64,000 nucleotides of DNA, taken from contig JANLPQ010000022.1 of assembly GCA_031367325.1 (NCBI GenBank), positions 1 to 64,000 on the forward strand, written 5' to 3'. Positions 26,918-33,939 of this stretch are shown here, one piece after another. The notes beneath the pieces were generated by a model. That model did no database searches, had not been told where the DNA came from, and worked only from the letters and a program-made list of their open reading frames with translations. Every line of letters starts with the position of its first letter. Positions within the stretch are counted from its first letter, which is position 1. This DNA is from JAAFIP01 sp031367325 (GTDB lineage: Bacteria > Pseudomonadota > Gammaproteobacteria > Burkholderiales > Burkholderiaceae_C). A program made the translations under genes and the position numbers.

Positions 26918-28657
26918 TCATTTTTTAACTGCAGCGGCAGGCGCAGCAGCATCTGTCTTTTTAGCCACTACGCGCCATTGCACTTGAGCCACTGTGTAGT
27001 TGCCGCCGCCCAAAGCCTGTGCAAACGCATCATCAACGCGCTTCATATCGCGCACGTCTGTCAAAGGTGCCAGCGCAGGCGCTGTAAGAAACTGGGGTAG
27101 TTTGGCTGCAACGTCGTCATCCGTTGCAAAGCACGCCACGTTTTCATTACCTGGGCTAGTAGAGTCCATGATAAAGCCAGGCGTTGGACTCATCCAGTCG
27201 GGTATGCGAATGGCTTGGTTGGCGGACATTAGTGCGTTGGGATTGGTTATATTCGGCAGTAAGCGCATCACCGAGCCGCTAGCCTCTTGCAAAAAGCAGT
27301 ACATGTAAGAGGCCCTAGTTAAGGCAGCAGATAAAAACACCTGCTCCCCAACCTCAAAAGCACTGCGACCAACCAAAACATTTTCAATCTGCAGGTCTAT
27401 AACACGTGCCTCGGCAGGGGTGCCAAAGCTTGGGCGCGCCTGCGCAGTACCTGCAACGACGCTACTCACAGTTGAACTGGTTGCTTCAGAAGTAATAGCG
27501 TTAGTAGTCAATACTTTGGCAGCTACTGGCGAGGAACTGGTAGGCGTCCACCCAACTTGTACAAGCTTGCCATCACCGCTCAGTGCTACAAAATTACGCA
27601 GAGCGCGCTCATACGTTGGAAAATCAACCACCCCCGTTACTACCAAGCCTTTATCTGATTGGAATTTTCCTAAAGCAGCGGTCATCTCAGGGCTACTGTC
27701 TGTAAGGTCTAACCCTTTTGTACCCAAATAACCTTGGCTCATCAGTGAGCGTTGCACCAGCTTGTTATGTACGAGAGGAGAGCCTTCTTGGTACCAATCT
27801 AACATTTGCCTTTGAAAGTCGGGATGGGTTTGCTCTAAGGTCAGGCACTGCCAGTAAGGTACACGTGCCCATTTGCCCACCATTTCGATCATGGCCAAGT
27901 CAATCAATGTACGCAATGCGCCTCCTGTACCCAACGCATAGTCGCGCCCCACATTAAATTTGACACCATAGTCACCAATACGCCCCGCAAGGTCTAGTCC
28001 CTGGCCTGCACCGCCAATGATGACCTCATTAGCCGAATCAAGCCCAGGGATCAAGGTACGGGTACGAAAATCACCCAAATGCAGCTCTAAAGCCAACACT
28101 GTGGCATTACGGCTTTGGCTATAGCCCGTGTCTAAACGCGCCGCTGATGTGCCAGCCTCTAAGCGATTACTGATCACACCTTGGTCTACATAGGCGATAG
28201 AGCCAGAAACGTACAACGCAGGCCGCTGCAGCTGAATTTGGTTGTTGTTAAGCAAAATCGTGGTGAGGTTTTGCACCGTATCTTGCCGCGAAATATCTAC
28301 TTCGTAGTCAACATAGCGAAAAGCATGGCTCAGACGCGACATTTGCGACAAGGCCGTAATAATCATGTCTTTGCCAGCCGCAGGCACTTTGCTAGAAAAA
28401 TCTGGAATTTGCTTGCTAGTGATCAGCGTGGTGGGGATTTGCGACTCGCGCAACATGCGGTCCATGCACATCAGAGATTCTGAGAAGCTTGATATAGCCC
28501 GTGTAGGCCGCACCACGGGCCGGTCCATGGTGTAAGCCATAGCATGAAACGCAGCGTCTTTGCGTGCGTCCATCGGGGCTGCGCAGCCACCTAACAAGAC
28601 CACCCCGAATGCCAGCACTAACGCAGTCCATCGCGCTAAAGTATTATTATTTTTCAT
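26918..28657 (-). CDS. CsgG-like outer-membrane lipoprotein with peptidoglycan-binding and DUF4384-like domains
   Basis: The preferred ATG at 28657 has GGGTGGATATT ahead of it and gives 579 residues; an ATG at 28690 would add 11. The signal peptide ends in the lipobox LLGGC with C25. Residues ~50-265 look like a CsgG-type secretion-channel domain (KDMIITALSQMSRLSHAFRYVDYE, LYVSGSIAYVDQGV, ALELHLGDFRTRTLIPG, GGALRTLIDLAMIEMVG). Residues ~295-356 match a PG_binding_1 domain (VQRSLMSQGYLG, LGKFQSDKGLVVTGVVDFPTYERAL). Residues ~425-520 resemble DUF4384 (FEVGEQVFLSAALTRASYMYCFLQ). In curli, CsgG exports the amyloid subunits; here the adjacent repeat protein is the obvious candidate cargo. The fusion is much larger than CsgG (~277 residues). 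Confidence 0.8.
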   Translation of the reverse strand: MKNNNTLARWTALVLAFGVVLLGGCAAPMDARKDAAFHAMAYTMDRPVVRPTRAISSFSESLMCMDRMLRESQIPTTLITSKQIPDFSSKVPAAGKDMIITALSQMSRLSHAFRYVDYEVDISRQDTVQNLTTILLNNNQIQLQRPALYVSGSIAYVDQGVISNRLEAGTSAARLDTGYSQSRNATVLALELHLGDFRTRTLIPGLDSANEVIIGGAGQGLDLAGRIGDYGVKFNVGRDYALGTGGALRTLIDLAMIEMVGKWARVPYWQCLTLEQTHPDFQRQMLDWYQEGSPLVHNKLVQRSLMSQGYLGTKGLDLTDSSPEMTAALGKFQSDKGLVVTGVVDFPTYERALRNFVALSGDGKLVQVGWTPTSSSPVAAKVLTTNAITSEATSSTVSSVVAGTAQARPSFGTPAEARVIDLQIENVLVGRSAFEVGEQVFLSAALTRASYMYCFLQEASGSVMRLLPNITNPNALMSANQAIRIPDWMSPTPGFIMDSTSPGNENVACFATDDDVAAKLPQFLTAPALAPLTDVRDMKRVDDAFAQALGGGNYTVAQVQWRVVAKKTDAAAPAAAVKK

Positions 28658-28691
28658 AATATCCACCCTGTGAGCTCTAATATGCCGCAAT

Positions 28692-29126
28692 TTAATTGCA
28701 GATGTTCACCAAATCACCGCGCAGGACGACTACTTGCTGTGTAGGCTTCACACCTGCGCCTGTTGTAATACCCGCAGTAGGCGCAGCTGTGCTTCCAATC
28801 GACTGAGTACAGGTAGTTTTAAAGCCATCCGATGTTGCAGTATTTACAACATCCTTCTCAGTCAAAATATCACCTTTATTGCCTGAAAAAGCCTTGGCCT
28901 CATAGCGAGAAATACGCGCTTTCTGCCATTCAGGTATGTCGGTCGAAAAATTAATACTGGTGGATTTTGGCGCTCCACCCAACGGCAACATTTGGATAGA
29001 CACCCTGTTTTGTAAACTGATAGGGTCTTCGCCAGGCGCGCTTTGTGCTATCGCCACAGTGCAGCTACCTACAGAAAAAAGCAACACTAAAATCTCTGCG
29101 CAATAATTTTTATTTAATGACAACAT
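28692..29126 (-). CDS. Small exported protein of the CsgG-like cluster, function unknown
   Basis: 144 residues with a clear signal peptide (MLSLNKNYCAEILVLLFSVGSCTVAIA, cleavage near AIAQS). The mature part (~115 residues) has a cysteine pair (C108 and the penultimate-residue C143) that could form a disulfide in the periplasm. I do not recognise it as CsgE, CsgF or CsgB. GGAGGTG before the ATG is a strong ribosome site. It sits between the repeat protein and the CsgG-like lipoprotein, where curli systems encode chaperones or nucleators, so a similar role is possible. Confidence 0.65.
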   Translation of the reverse strand: MLSLNKNYCAEILVLLFSVGSCTVAIAQSAPGEDPISLQNRVSIQMLPLGGAPKSTSINFSTDIPEWQKARISRYEAKAFSGNKGDILTEKDVVNTATSDGFKTTCTQSIGSTAAPTAGITTGAGVKPTQQVVVLRGDLVNICN

Positions 29127-29164
29127 GATTGCACCTCCATCACTTCACTACATTCAAAGAACTC

Positions 29165-29203
29165 AAGGTGTCAGGCCACCTACTAGCAACCTGACACCTT
29201 TTT
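29165..29203. terminator. Hairpin between the repeat protein and the small exported protein
   Basis: Arms 29165-29175 and 29190-29200 are perfect 11-base complements, followed on the plus strand by TTT. The genes here run on the minus strand, where the hairpin lacks a U-tract, so it may act as an RNA processing or stability element that favours the first gene, or as a terminator for antisense transcription. Confidence 0.5.
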
Positions 29204-29221
29204 CGAGCTAAGCTCGTCGGC

Positions 29222-29935
29222 TTACCAGCCGTGGCAAGATGGGCAAGGATCACGTGGCTCGTTGCAGGCATCGTTAGATGCAATGTTTTGAGCAGCGTGG
29301 CTGTTAGCACCTTTGGCCAAGTTAACCACGGAAGCAGAATTTACCGACGTCATCTGCTTTGAGAGACCCGCAATAGTGACATTGCCAAAGTTAGACGACA
29401 GGTTTTGCGTAGCCAGTGCGTTATGGCCACGGGCTTCATTAGACACAGTGCTACTGTTCACATTGGTGGTTTGCTCTGATGTACCAGATACTTTGATTTT
29501 GCCGTTGTTGCTAGACAAGTTTTGCAACGCATCTGCACCGCCGCCCGAAGCCTTGTTGGAAACGGTTGAATGATTCATGTTCGTCAGTTGTGTAGACTTA
29601 CCATGGCTATCAATCAACACTTGGCCTGCGTTGGAAGAGATGTTTTGGTTTGCAAAATCACCGTGGTCTTTGGCCAGGTTACTTACTGTGCTGTCGGTAG
29701 ACGTAGCGGTTTGCTTAGAAGTACCTTTCACGTCAATCTTGCCAGAATTGCTGGCTACGTTTTGCAAAGCATCGTTGTTGCCGACCGAAGTGTTCTTCAC
29801 GATTCCGCCGGTAATCGTAGCAGTTTGCTCTGATGTTGCACCTGAGTGAATTGTGATGCTAGCTGGGCTAACGGGACCAGCAGCCATGGCTGCGGTAGCG
29901 ATCAAAGACAATGCGAAAAATGCTAGTTTTTTCAT
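29222..29935 (-). CDS. Exported Q/N-rich five-repeat protein, candidate functional amyloid subunit
   Basis: The ATG at 29935 (GAGGAAA ribosome site) gives 237 residues; an earlier ATG at 29992 would bury the signal peptide MKKLAFFALSLIATAAMAAG. The mature protein is five imperfect ~39-residue repeats at about 34-71, 72-112, 113-151, 152-190 and 191-223 (last one short). The consensus is SxQ...STVSN-A...A-QN-SSN-G-(V/I)-(V/I)-G. The regularly placed Q, N, S and G recall curlin repeats (S-x5-Q-x-G-x-N-x-A-x3-Q), although the unit is about twice as long. The mature repeat region has no cysteine, but the tail CNEPRDPCPSCHGW has three. First gene of the CsgG-like block. It could also be a non-amyloid beta-solenoid adhesin. 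Confidence 0.75.
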   Translation of the reverse strand: MKKLAFFALSLIATAAMAAGPVSPASITIHSGATSEQTATITGGIVKNTSVGNNDALQNVASNSGKIDVKGTSKQTATSTDSTVSNLAKDHGDFANQNISSNAGQVLIDSHGKSTQLTNMNHSTVSNKASGGGADALQNLSSNNGKIKVSGTSEQTTNVNSSTVSNEARGHNALATQNLSSNFGNVTIAGLSKQMTSVNSASVVNLAKGANSHAAQNIASNDACNEPRDPCPSCHGW

Positions 29936-30226
29936 GATAATTTCCTCAAAAAGTTTTAAACAATTTTCTGACCGTCTGGGGAATCCAAACAATCAGCCTA
30001 AGTGACATCGCTGTGGGGATAAGCTGACCGTTGTGCAGTTGGCTTGAGCTTTAGGCGTTGTCTGAAGAGGAGTTTCTTGGTTTAAGTGATTTGCGCCAAT
30101 CGCCCTAATGGGTTAGCGTAACTAGATTAATCAATCTGTACGATAGCGCACCATGGACTGCAAAAATTCCCTCTAGTCACGACAAAGCTTGCTATGAAAT
30201 TGCATGCGAACTGCAACGAAATATCC

Positions 30227-30244
30227 GGTAGTAACTAAATGTTT
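30227..30244 (+). promoter_or_regulatory. Candidate regulator site upstream of the repeat-protein operon
   Basis: Reads GGTAGTAACTAAATGTTT, 17 of 18 bases shared with the site in the response-regulator leader. It lies ~290 bases upstream of the start of the repeat-protein gene. Confidence 0.35.
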
Positions 30245-30452
30245 TAAAAGTAACATAAGTGGAATTTCGGTGAATTAATCCAACTAGGTGTGTTTTCTGA
30301 TCTACACAAAACACTGAAAAGTCACATCTGACGACCTTTTTGGTGCACAAGCCCGCTAACTTTAGAAAACCACCATGGAACAGGTATTTTTATATTGCTT
30401 TGCGCAAATAAACGCTAATTTATGTCAATAAAAGATGCTGGTGCGACAAAAC

Positions 30453-30481
30453 TGGAACCCGCGGTGAGTTCAGTTTATAAT
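30453..30481 (+). promoter_or_regulatory. Putative rpsU promoter
   Basis: A perfect TATAAT at 30476-30481, with a weak -35 (TGGAAC) 17 bases upstream. It leaves a ~120-base leader that contains a GC-rich hairpin. Confidence 0.4.
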
Positions 30482-30602
30482 AGAAGGCTAAGCTGGCAAC
30501 CCCGCCGCCGGTGCACCTTTAATTTGGCGGGACCCCCGCAGAGGGTGAAAGAAGGATTGATCTCCCTTCTACACTCTCAGCACATTTAAACATTTACCTT
30601 AA

Positions 30603-30815
30603 ATGACCACGATTCGTGTAAAAGAAAACGAGCCCTTTGAAGTTGCTCTGCGCCGCTTTAAGCGCACCATTGAAAAACTTGGCCTACTGACCGACCTGCG
30701 CGCGCGCGAGTTCTACGAGAAGCCAACGGCTGAGCGTAAACGCAAAAAAGCTGCAGCAGTTAAGCGCAATTACAAGCGTATTCGCAGCATGCAACTACCC
30801 AAAAAACTGTACTAA
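30603..30815 (+). CDS. rpsU: 30S ribosomal protein S21
   Basis: 70 residues, strongly basic, with the S21 pattern MTTIRVKENEPFEVALRRFKR at the start, REFYEKPTAERKRKKAAAVKR in the middle and a C-terminal KKLY. S21 sits on the 30S platform near the anti-Shine-Dalgarno region. It is a single-gene unit, with its own promoter-like element and a strong terminator 17 bases after the stop. Confidence 0.98.
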   Translation: MTTIRVKENEPFEVALRRFKRTIEKLGLLTDLRAREFYEKPTAERKRKKAAAVKRNYKRIRSMQLPKKLY

Positions 30816-30831
30816 GTTTGTTGCAACAAAA

Positions 30832-30864
30832 AACCGTACCGAGGCAACTCGGTACGGTTTTTTT
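30832..30864 (+). terminator. Rho-independent terminator of rpsU
   Basis: Perfect 12-base stem (AACCGTACCGAG with its complement) around a GCAA tetraloop, followed by a run of T. Confidence 0.93.
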
Positions 30865-30907
30865 ACGTCCTATTCATTTTTAGCGGCGTAGGCTTAAAAT
30901 AAATTTT

Positions 30908-31285
30908 ATGTTTCGCACTGCACTACCTACACCTACACGCCGCCCTACCTGGGCGAATGCCGTGCTGGTGTGGCTTTTGCTGGCCTTTACTGTCGCCTTA
31001 GCTTCGCCTGTAGTGCACCCTAAGTCCATAGAGCTTCTGTGTACCGGCACGGGCTCTGTGAAGCTACTGATTGGTGGGTCGGACGATACCGATACCACGG
31101 TCAGTATGTCTCCAGACTGTGTTTTGTGCGTGCAGGGCAGCGCACCGCCACCCAGTGCGCCGCTACATGCTAGCGCGCCACATAACTTGGTTTATGCGCT
31201 GCAACCCACAGCACAACTTAACGCAGCTTGGCGCACAGCCCCACCCTTGCCTGCGCGCGGCCCACCCGGCGCACTAAGCGCTTAA
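30908..31285 (+). CDS. DUF2946-like exported/membrane protein of a copper-handling cluster
   Basis: 125 residues. An N-terminal hydrophobic segment (AVLVWLLLAFTVALASPVVHP) is followed by a region with a CVLC motif (PDCVLCVQG) and a Pro/Ala-rich tail. Short DUF2946 proteins of this layout occur beside copper genes. The two genes downstream (YcnI-like and PCuAC) support a copper context. The CVLC pair could bind Cu(I), which is inference. Confidence 0.6.
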   Translation: MFRTALPTPTRRPTWANAVLVWLLLAFTVALASPVVHPKSIELLCTGTGSVKLLIGGSDDTDTTVSMSPDCVLCVQGSAPPPSAPLHASAPHNLVYALQPTAQLNAAWRTAPPLPARGPPGALSA

Positions 31286-31418
31286 ACAACGCTACTTTTC
31301 GCTAAGCGCTTTAAAGGCGCTGATTCGCATTCATCGCACAATGCTGCCACCGCGCTGCCGAGATAGCTACGTCTGTTCCTGTGGGTTTACTATCCACCAC
31401 AAATTTATTTTATTCATC

Positions 31419-32015
31419 ATGCCATTTACTTCAAAATTAACAGCTGCTTGTGCAGTATTTACGCCTGCTATCAGCGCTTTTCCCCACGTAACTCTAGAGC
31501 AATTTAGTGCAGAAATTAACACTTATGCCAAAGCCACGCTGCGCGTGGGTCACGGTTGCGAGGGGTTGCCTACTGCAGTGCTGCGAGTGCAAATTCCAGA
31601 CGGTTTTCAAGGCGTCAAACCCATGCCCAAACAGGGCTGGACATTGGCAACCATGCGCGCCAAGCTGGCCAGCCCATACGATAACCACGGCACCGCAGTG
31701 ACCGAAGATGTGAGTGAGATTACTTGGACCGCCAACAGCCGGGACGCGTATCTAGAGGACGCACATTACGACGAATTTGTCTTGCGCGGTAAAACCCCAG
31801 CAATCGCAGGGCCGCTATGGTTTAAAGTCACCCAACTATGCAAAGAGGGCGATAAATTAGGACAAAACGCATGGGTTGAAGTGCCTGCAACTGGCAATGC
31901 AAGCAAAGGCCTTCAGTACCCCGCTGCACTACTCAATGTCACCGTGCCGGTCAGCGCAAGTGCGGTGCCTCCTGGCAAAGAAACGGGTGGCACACCGCCC
32001 GTGCATAAGCACTGA
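31419..32015 (+). CDS. YcnI/DUF1775-family copper-binding protein
   Basis: 198 residues from the ATG at 31419; an ATG at 31341 would add 26 residues before the signal sequence. The family domain begins FPHVTLEQFSAEINTYAKATLRVGHGCEGLPT and continues IPDGFQGVKPMPKQGWTLATM. In the family the mature N-terminal histidine of HVTL binds Cu(II). Here FP precedes that histidine after an apparent AISA cleavage site, so the exact processing matters. The signal-peptide codons coincide with an inverse copy of the palindromic element (31428-31477). PCuAC follows 51 bases later. Confidence 0.85.
   Translation: MPFTSKLTAACAVFTPAISAFPHVTLEQFSAEINTYAKATLRVGHGCEGLPTAVLRVQIPDGFQGVKPMPKQGWTLATMRAKLASPYDNHGTAVTEDVSEITWTANSRDAYLEDAHYDEFVLRGKTPAIAGPLWFKVTQLCKEGDKLGQNAWVEVPATGNASKGLQYPAALLNVTVPVSASAVPPGKETGGTPPVHKH
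31428..31477 (-). repeat. Dispersed palindromic element, copy 6 (in the YcnI-like signal peptide)
   Basis: On the minus strand it reads AGCAGGCGTAAATACTGCAC then AAGCAGCTGTTAATTTTGAA, close to the consensus. The host gene reads it on the opposite strand as signal-peptide residues KLTAACAVFTPAIS. Confidence 0.6.
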
Positions 32016-32066
32016 ACCTCTATACACTCTACTCAAAATTTTTAAACTTCACACACCAAATCAATT

Positions 32067-32546
32067 ATGTTCAAACTACCTAATACTATTAATTTCATAG
32101 CTGCTCGAGCAGCATTTACGGCTTTAACGGCACTATTTTCATTACAAATCATGGCCCAAACGGCTTCAGAGATCAAAATTGAGGGTGCTTGGGTGCGTGG
32201 CACAGCTGAGGGCCAAAGCGGTACTGGTGCATTTATGACACTAACAGCCAAGGAGCCCATGCGTTTGGTGGGCGTAACTTCACCAGTTGCTGGCGTTGCC
32301 GAGATACACGAGATGAAAATGGAAAACGACGTGATGAAGATGCGCTCTATCACCAGCCTTGACCTGCCAGCAGGCAAAACCGTAGAGATCAAATCAGGTG
32401 GCTACCACCTGATGCTGATGGATTTGAACCAAACCCTCAAATACGGTGCTACCGTGCCTGTCACACTCACGTTTGCAGATGCGCAAGGCAAGCAAACCAA
32501 GCAGACAGTGCAAATGCCCGTGGCTTTTCGTGCACCCAAACCTTGA
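32067..32546 (+). CDS. Periplasmic copper chaperone, PCuAC family
   Basis: 159 residues with a signal peptide (FIAARAAFTALTALFSLQIMAQ). The mature domain has the Cu(I) motif of the family: H-x-M in EIHEMKMENDVMKM and, about 30 residues on, the second H-x-M in GGYHLMLMDL. PCuAC proteins deliver copper to cytochrome oxidase or help acquire it. It forms a cluster with the YcnI-like and DUF2946-like genes. The signal peptide is encoded by a reversed palindromic element. Confidence 0.9.
   Translation: MFKLPNTINFIAARAAFTALTALFSLQIMAQTASEIKIEGAWVRGTAEGQSGTGAFMTLTAKEPMRLVGVTSPVAGVAEIHEMKMENDVMKMRSITSLDLPAGKTVEIKSGGYHLMLMDLNQTLKYGATVPVTLTFADAQGKQTKQTVQMPVAFRAPKP
32084..32142 (-). repeat. Dispersed palindromic element, copy 7 (in the PCuAC signal peptide)
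   Basis: Minus strand reads AAAGCCGTAAATGCTGCTCG then AGCAGCTATGAAATTAATAG. The host reads the other strand as NTINFIAARAAFTALTALF. Confidence 0.7.
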
Positions 32547-32622
32547 GGCTAGATGTGCGCGGGTCTTTATGCCCGTGCGCTCTACAATGAGCCTTTAATA
32601 ACACCATTGACCGGAACCCGCC

Positions 32623-33069
32623 ATGGCACTTAAAGACACCATCACTGAAGACATGAAAACCGCCATGCGCGCCAAAGATGCTGAGCGCTTGGGCACGATC
32701 CGCCTGTTGCTGTCAGCCTGCAAGCAAAAAGAAGTGGACGAACGCGTGGAGCTAGACGACACGATGGTGATTGCCATCATCGACAAGATGATCAAGCAGC
32801 GCAAAGACAGCATTGATGCTTTTACCAAAGCCGACCGCAAAGACATGGCTGACAAAGAAGCCACTGAAATTACAGTACTGCAAGCCTATTTGCCAGCGCG
32901 CCTGTCTGCAGATGAGGTTTTAGCTGAAGTGAAAAAAATCGTCGCTGAGCTGGGAGCTAGTGGCACGGGCGACATGGGAAAAGTGATGGGTGCTGCAAAA
33001 GCTAAGCTAGCCGGCAAAGCCGATATGGGGCAAGTATCGGCGGCGGTGAAAGCAGCGCTGGCAGGCTAA
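32623..33069 (+). CDS. GatB/YqeY domain-containing protein
   Basis: 148 residues: MALKDTITEDMKTAMRAKDAERLGTIRLLLSACKQKEVDER, then VLQAYLPARLSADEV and MGKVMGAAKAKLAGKADMGQVSAAVKAAL. This is the YqeY family, a stand-alone homologue of the tRNA-binding tail of GatB. Its stop overlaps the convergent PhyH-type gene by four bases. Confidence 0.92.
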   Translation: MALKDTITEDMKTAMRAKDAERLGTIRLLLSACKQKEVDERVELDDTMVIAIIDKMIKQRKDSIDAFTKADRKDMADKEATEITVLQAYLPARLSADEVLAEVKKIVAELGASGTGDMGKVMGAAKAKLAGKADMGQVSAAVKAALAG

Positions 33070-33914
33070 AACCCGGTTGCGGGCATTGCGCTGCTACGCT
33101 GCAGCCAGTTGCCAGCTGAATACACTGAACGTCCATCCGTAACATGCAGGGTGTAGGCGTGGCGCGATGCGGTTGAGCGGTTAGGCGCGCTGTAGTGCGG
33201 CAGCAGCCCATGAAAAACCACCAGCGTACCTGCGCTTGCCTCTACCGGTACGGCAGTGCTGTCGTTGGGCCAAGGCATATTGCTCAGCTTTTCCATGCGC
33301 GCTGCAGAGCCAGTGTCAACAGTACTTTTTACAAACCTTTCGCGCAGTGGCCCCCGATGGCCGCCGGGCTCAACCCATAGACAGCCGTTGCGCACACTAG
33401 CATCTTCTAGCGCAAACCAAAAAGTGGTCACGGTCATGGGGGTGGTGTCAAAAAAAGTTGCATCTTGGTGCCACTTCACTTCACCGCCAATCCCGGGCTG
33501 CTTAAAGATGTACATGGACTGCCAAATTTGCGCCTGCTGCAGCCCTAAGTCTACCGCCAGCGCCTGCATGGCCGGGCCACGCGAGAAGCGGTTAAACACG
33601 GGGTCTAGGTCATGCATAGCGTGGCCTATTTTATTGATCGACAGCGACTTGTCTTGGCGCAACTGGCCATCTGTACCAAAGGCTTCTTCTTCAAAAAAGC
33701 AGCATACCGTGTTGGCAGATGCCATGAAGTAGTCGTCTACATTGCGGTCTTGGTCCTTGGTGGTGAAGATGGCCGCACCTTCGCTCGGGTCAAACGCGTC
33801 GACTATTTGCGCTGCGCGTGCGCGCAAGGCGGCTATATCTGCGCTTGATTTGAAACCTGGCAATACTAAGTAGCCATCTTGCTGGTAGCGGCTTTTTTGC
33901 GCGTCTGTCAACAT
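33066..33914 (-). CDS. Phytanoyl-CoA dioxygenase (PhyH) family protein
   Basis: 282 residues from the ATG at 33914, which has GGAG seven bases upstream (a GTG directly before it is the alternative). Non-heme Fe(II)/2-oxoglutarate oxygenase with the facial triad H149-Q-D151 in VKWHQDATFF and distal H240 in GLLPHYSAPNRS; R251 is a candidate 2-oxoglutarate contact. YQQDGYLVLPGF at the start is typical of the family. The substrate is unknown. It is the gene downstream of pmbA, 25 bases away. Confidence 0.88.
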   Translation of the reverse strand: MLTDAQKSRYQQDGYLVLPGFKSSADIAALRARAAQIVDAFDPSEGAAIFTTKDQDRNVDDYFMASANTVCCFFEEEAFGTDGQLRQDKSLSINKIGHAMHDLDPVFNRFSRGPAMQALAVDLGLQQAQIWQSMYIFKQPGIGGEVKWHQDATFFDTTPMTVTTFWFALEDASVRNGCLWVEPGGHRGPLRERFVKSTVDTGSAARMEKLSNMPWPNDSTAVPVEASAGTLVVFHGLLPHYSAPNRSTASRHAYTLHVTDGRSVYSAGNWLQRSSAMPATGF

Positions 33915-33939
33915 CACGGCACTCCATTTTTGCTGGGTA

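Larger units (their letters stand above)
29936..30602. other. Divergent intergenic region between the repeat-protein operon and rpsU
   Basis: About 670 bases with no convincing gene. It is AT-rich in the middle. It holds the 18-base motif at 30227-30244 and, near rpsU, a -10-like TATAAT at 30476-30481 and a GC-rich stem in the rpsU leader (30501-30506 with 30526-30531). The length suggests complex control of the minus-strand operon. Confidence 0.5.

Noticed and set aside
28692..29126. CsgE, CsgF or CsgB identity for the small exported protein
   Set aside because: No recognisable CsgE/F motifs or curlin repeats; left as unknown.
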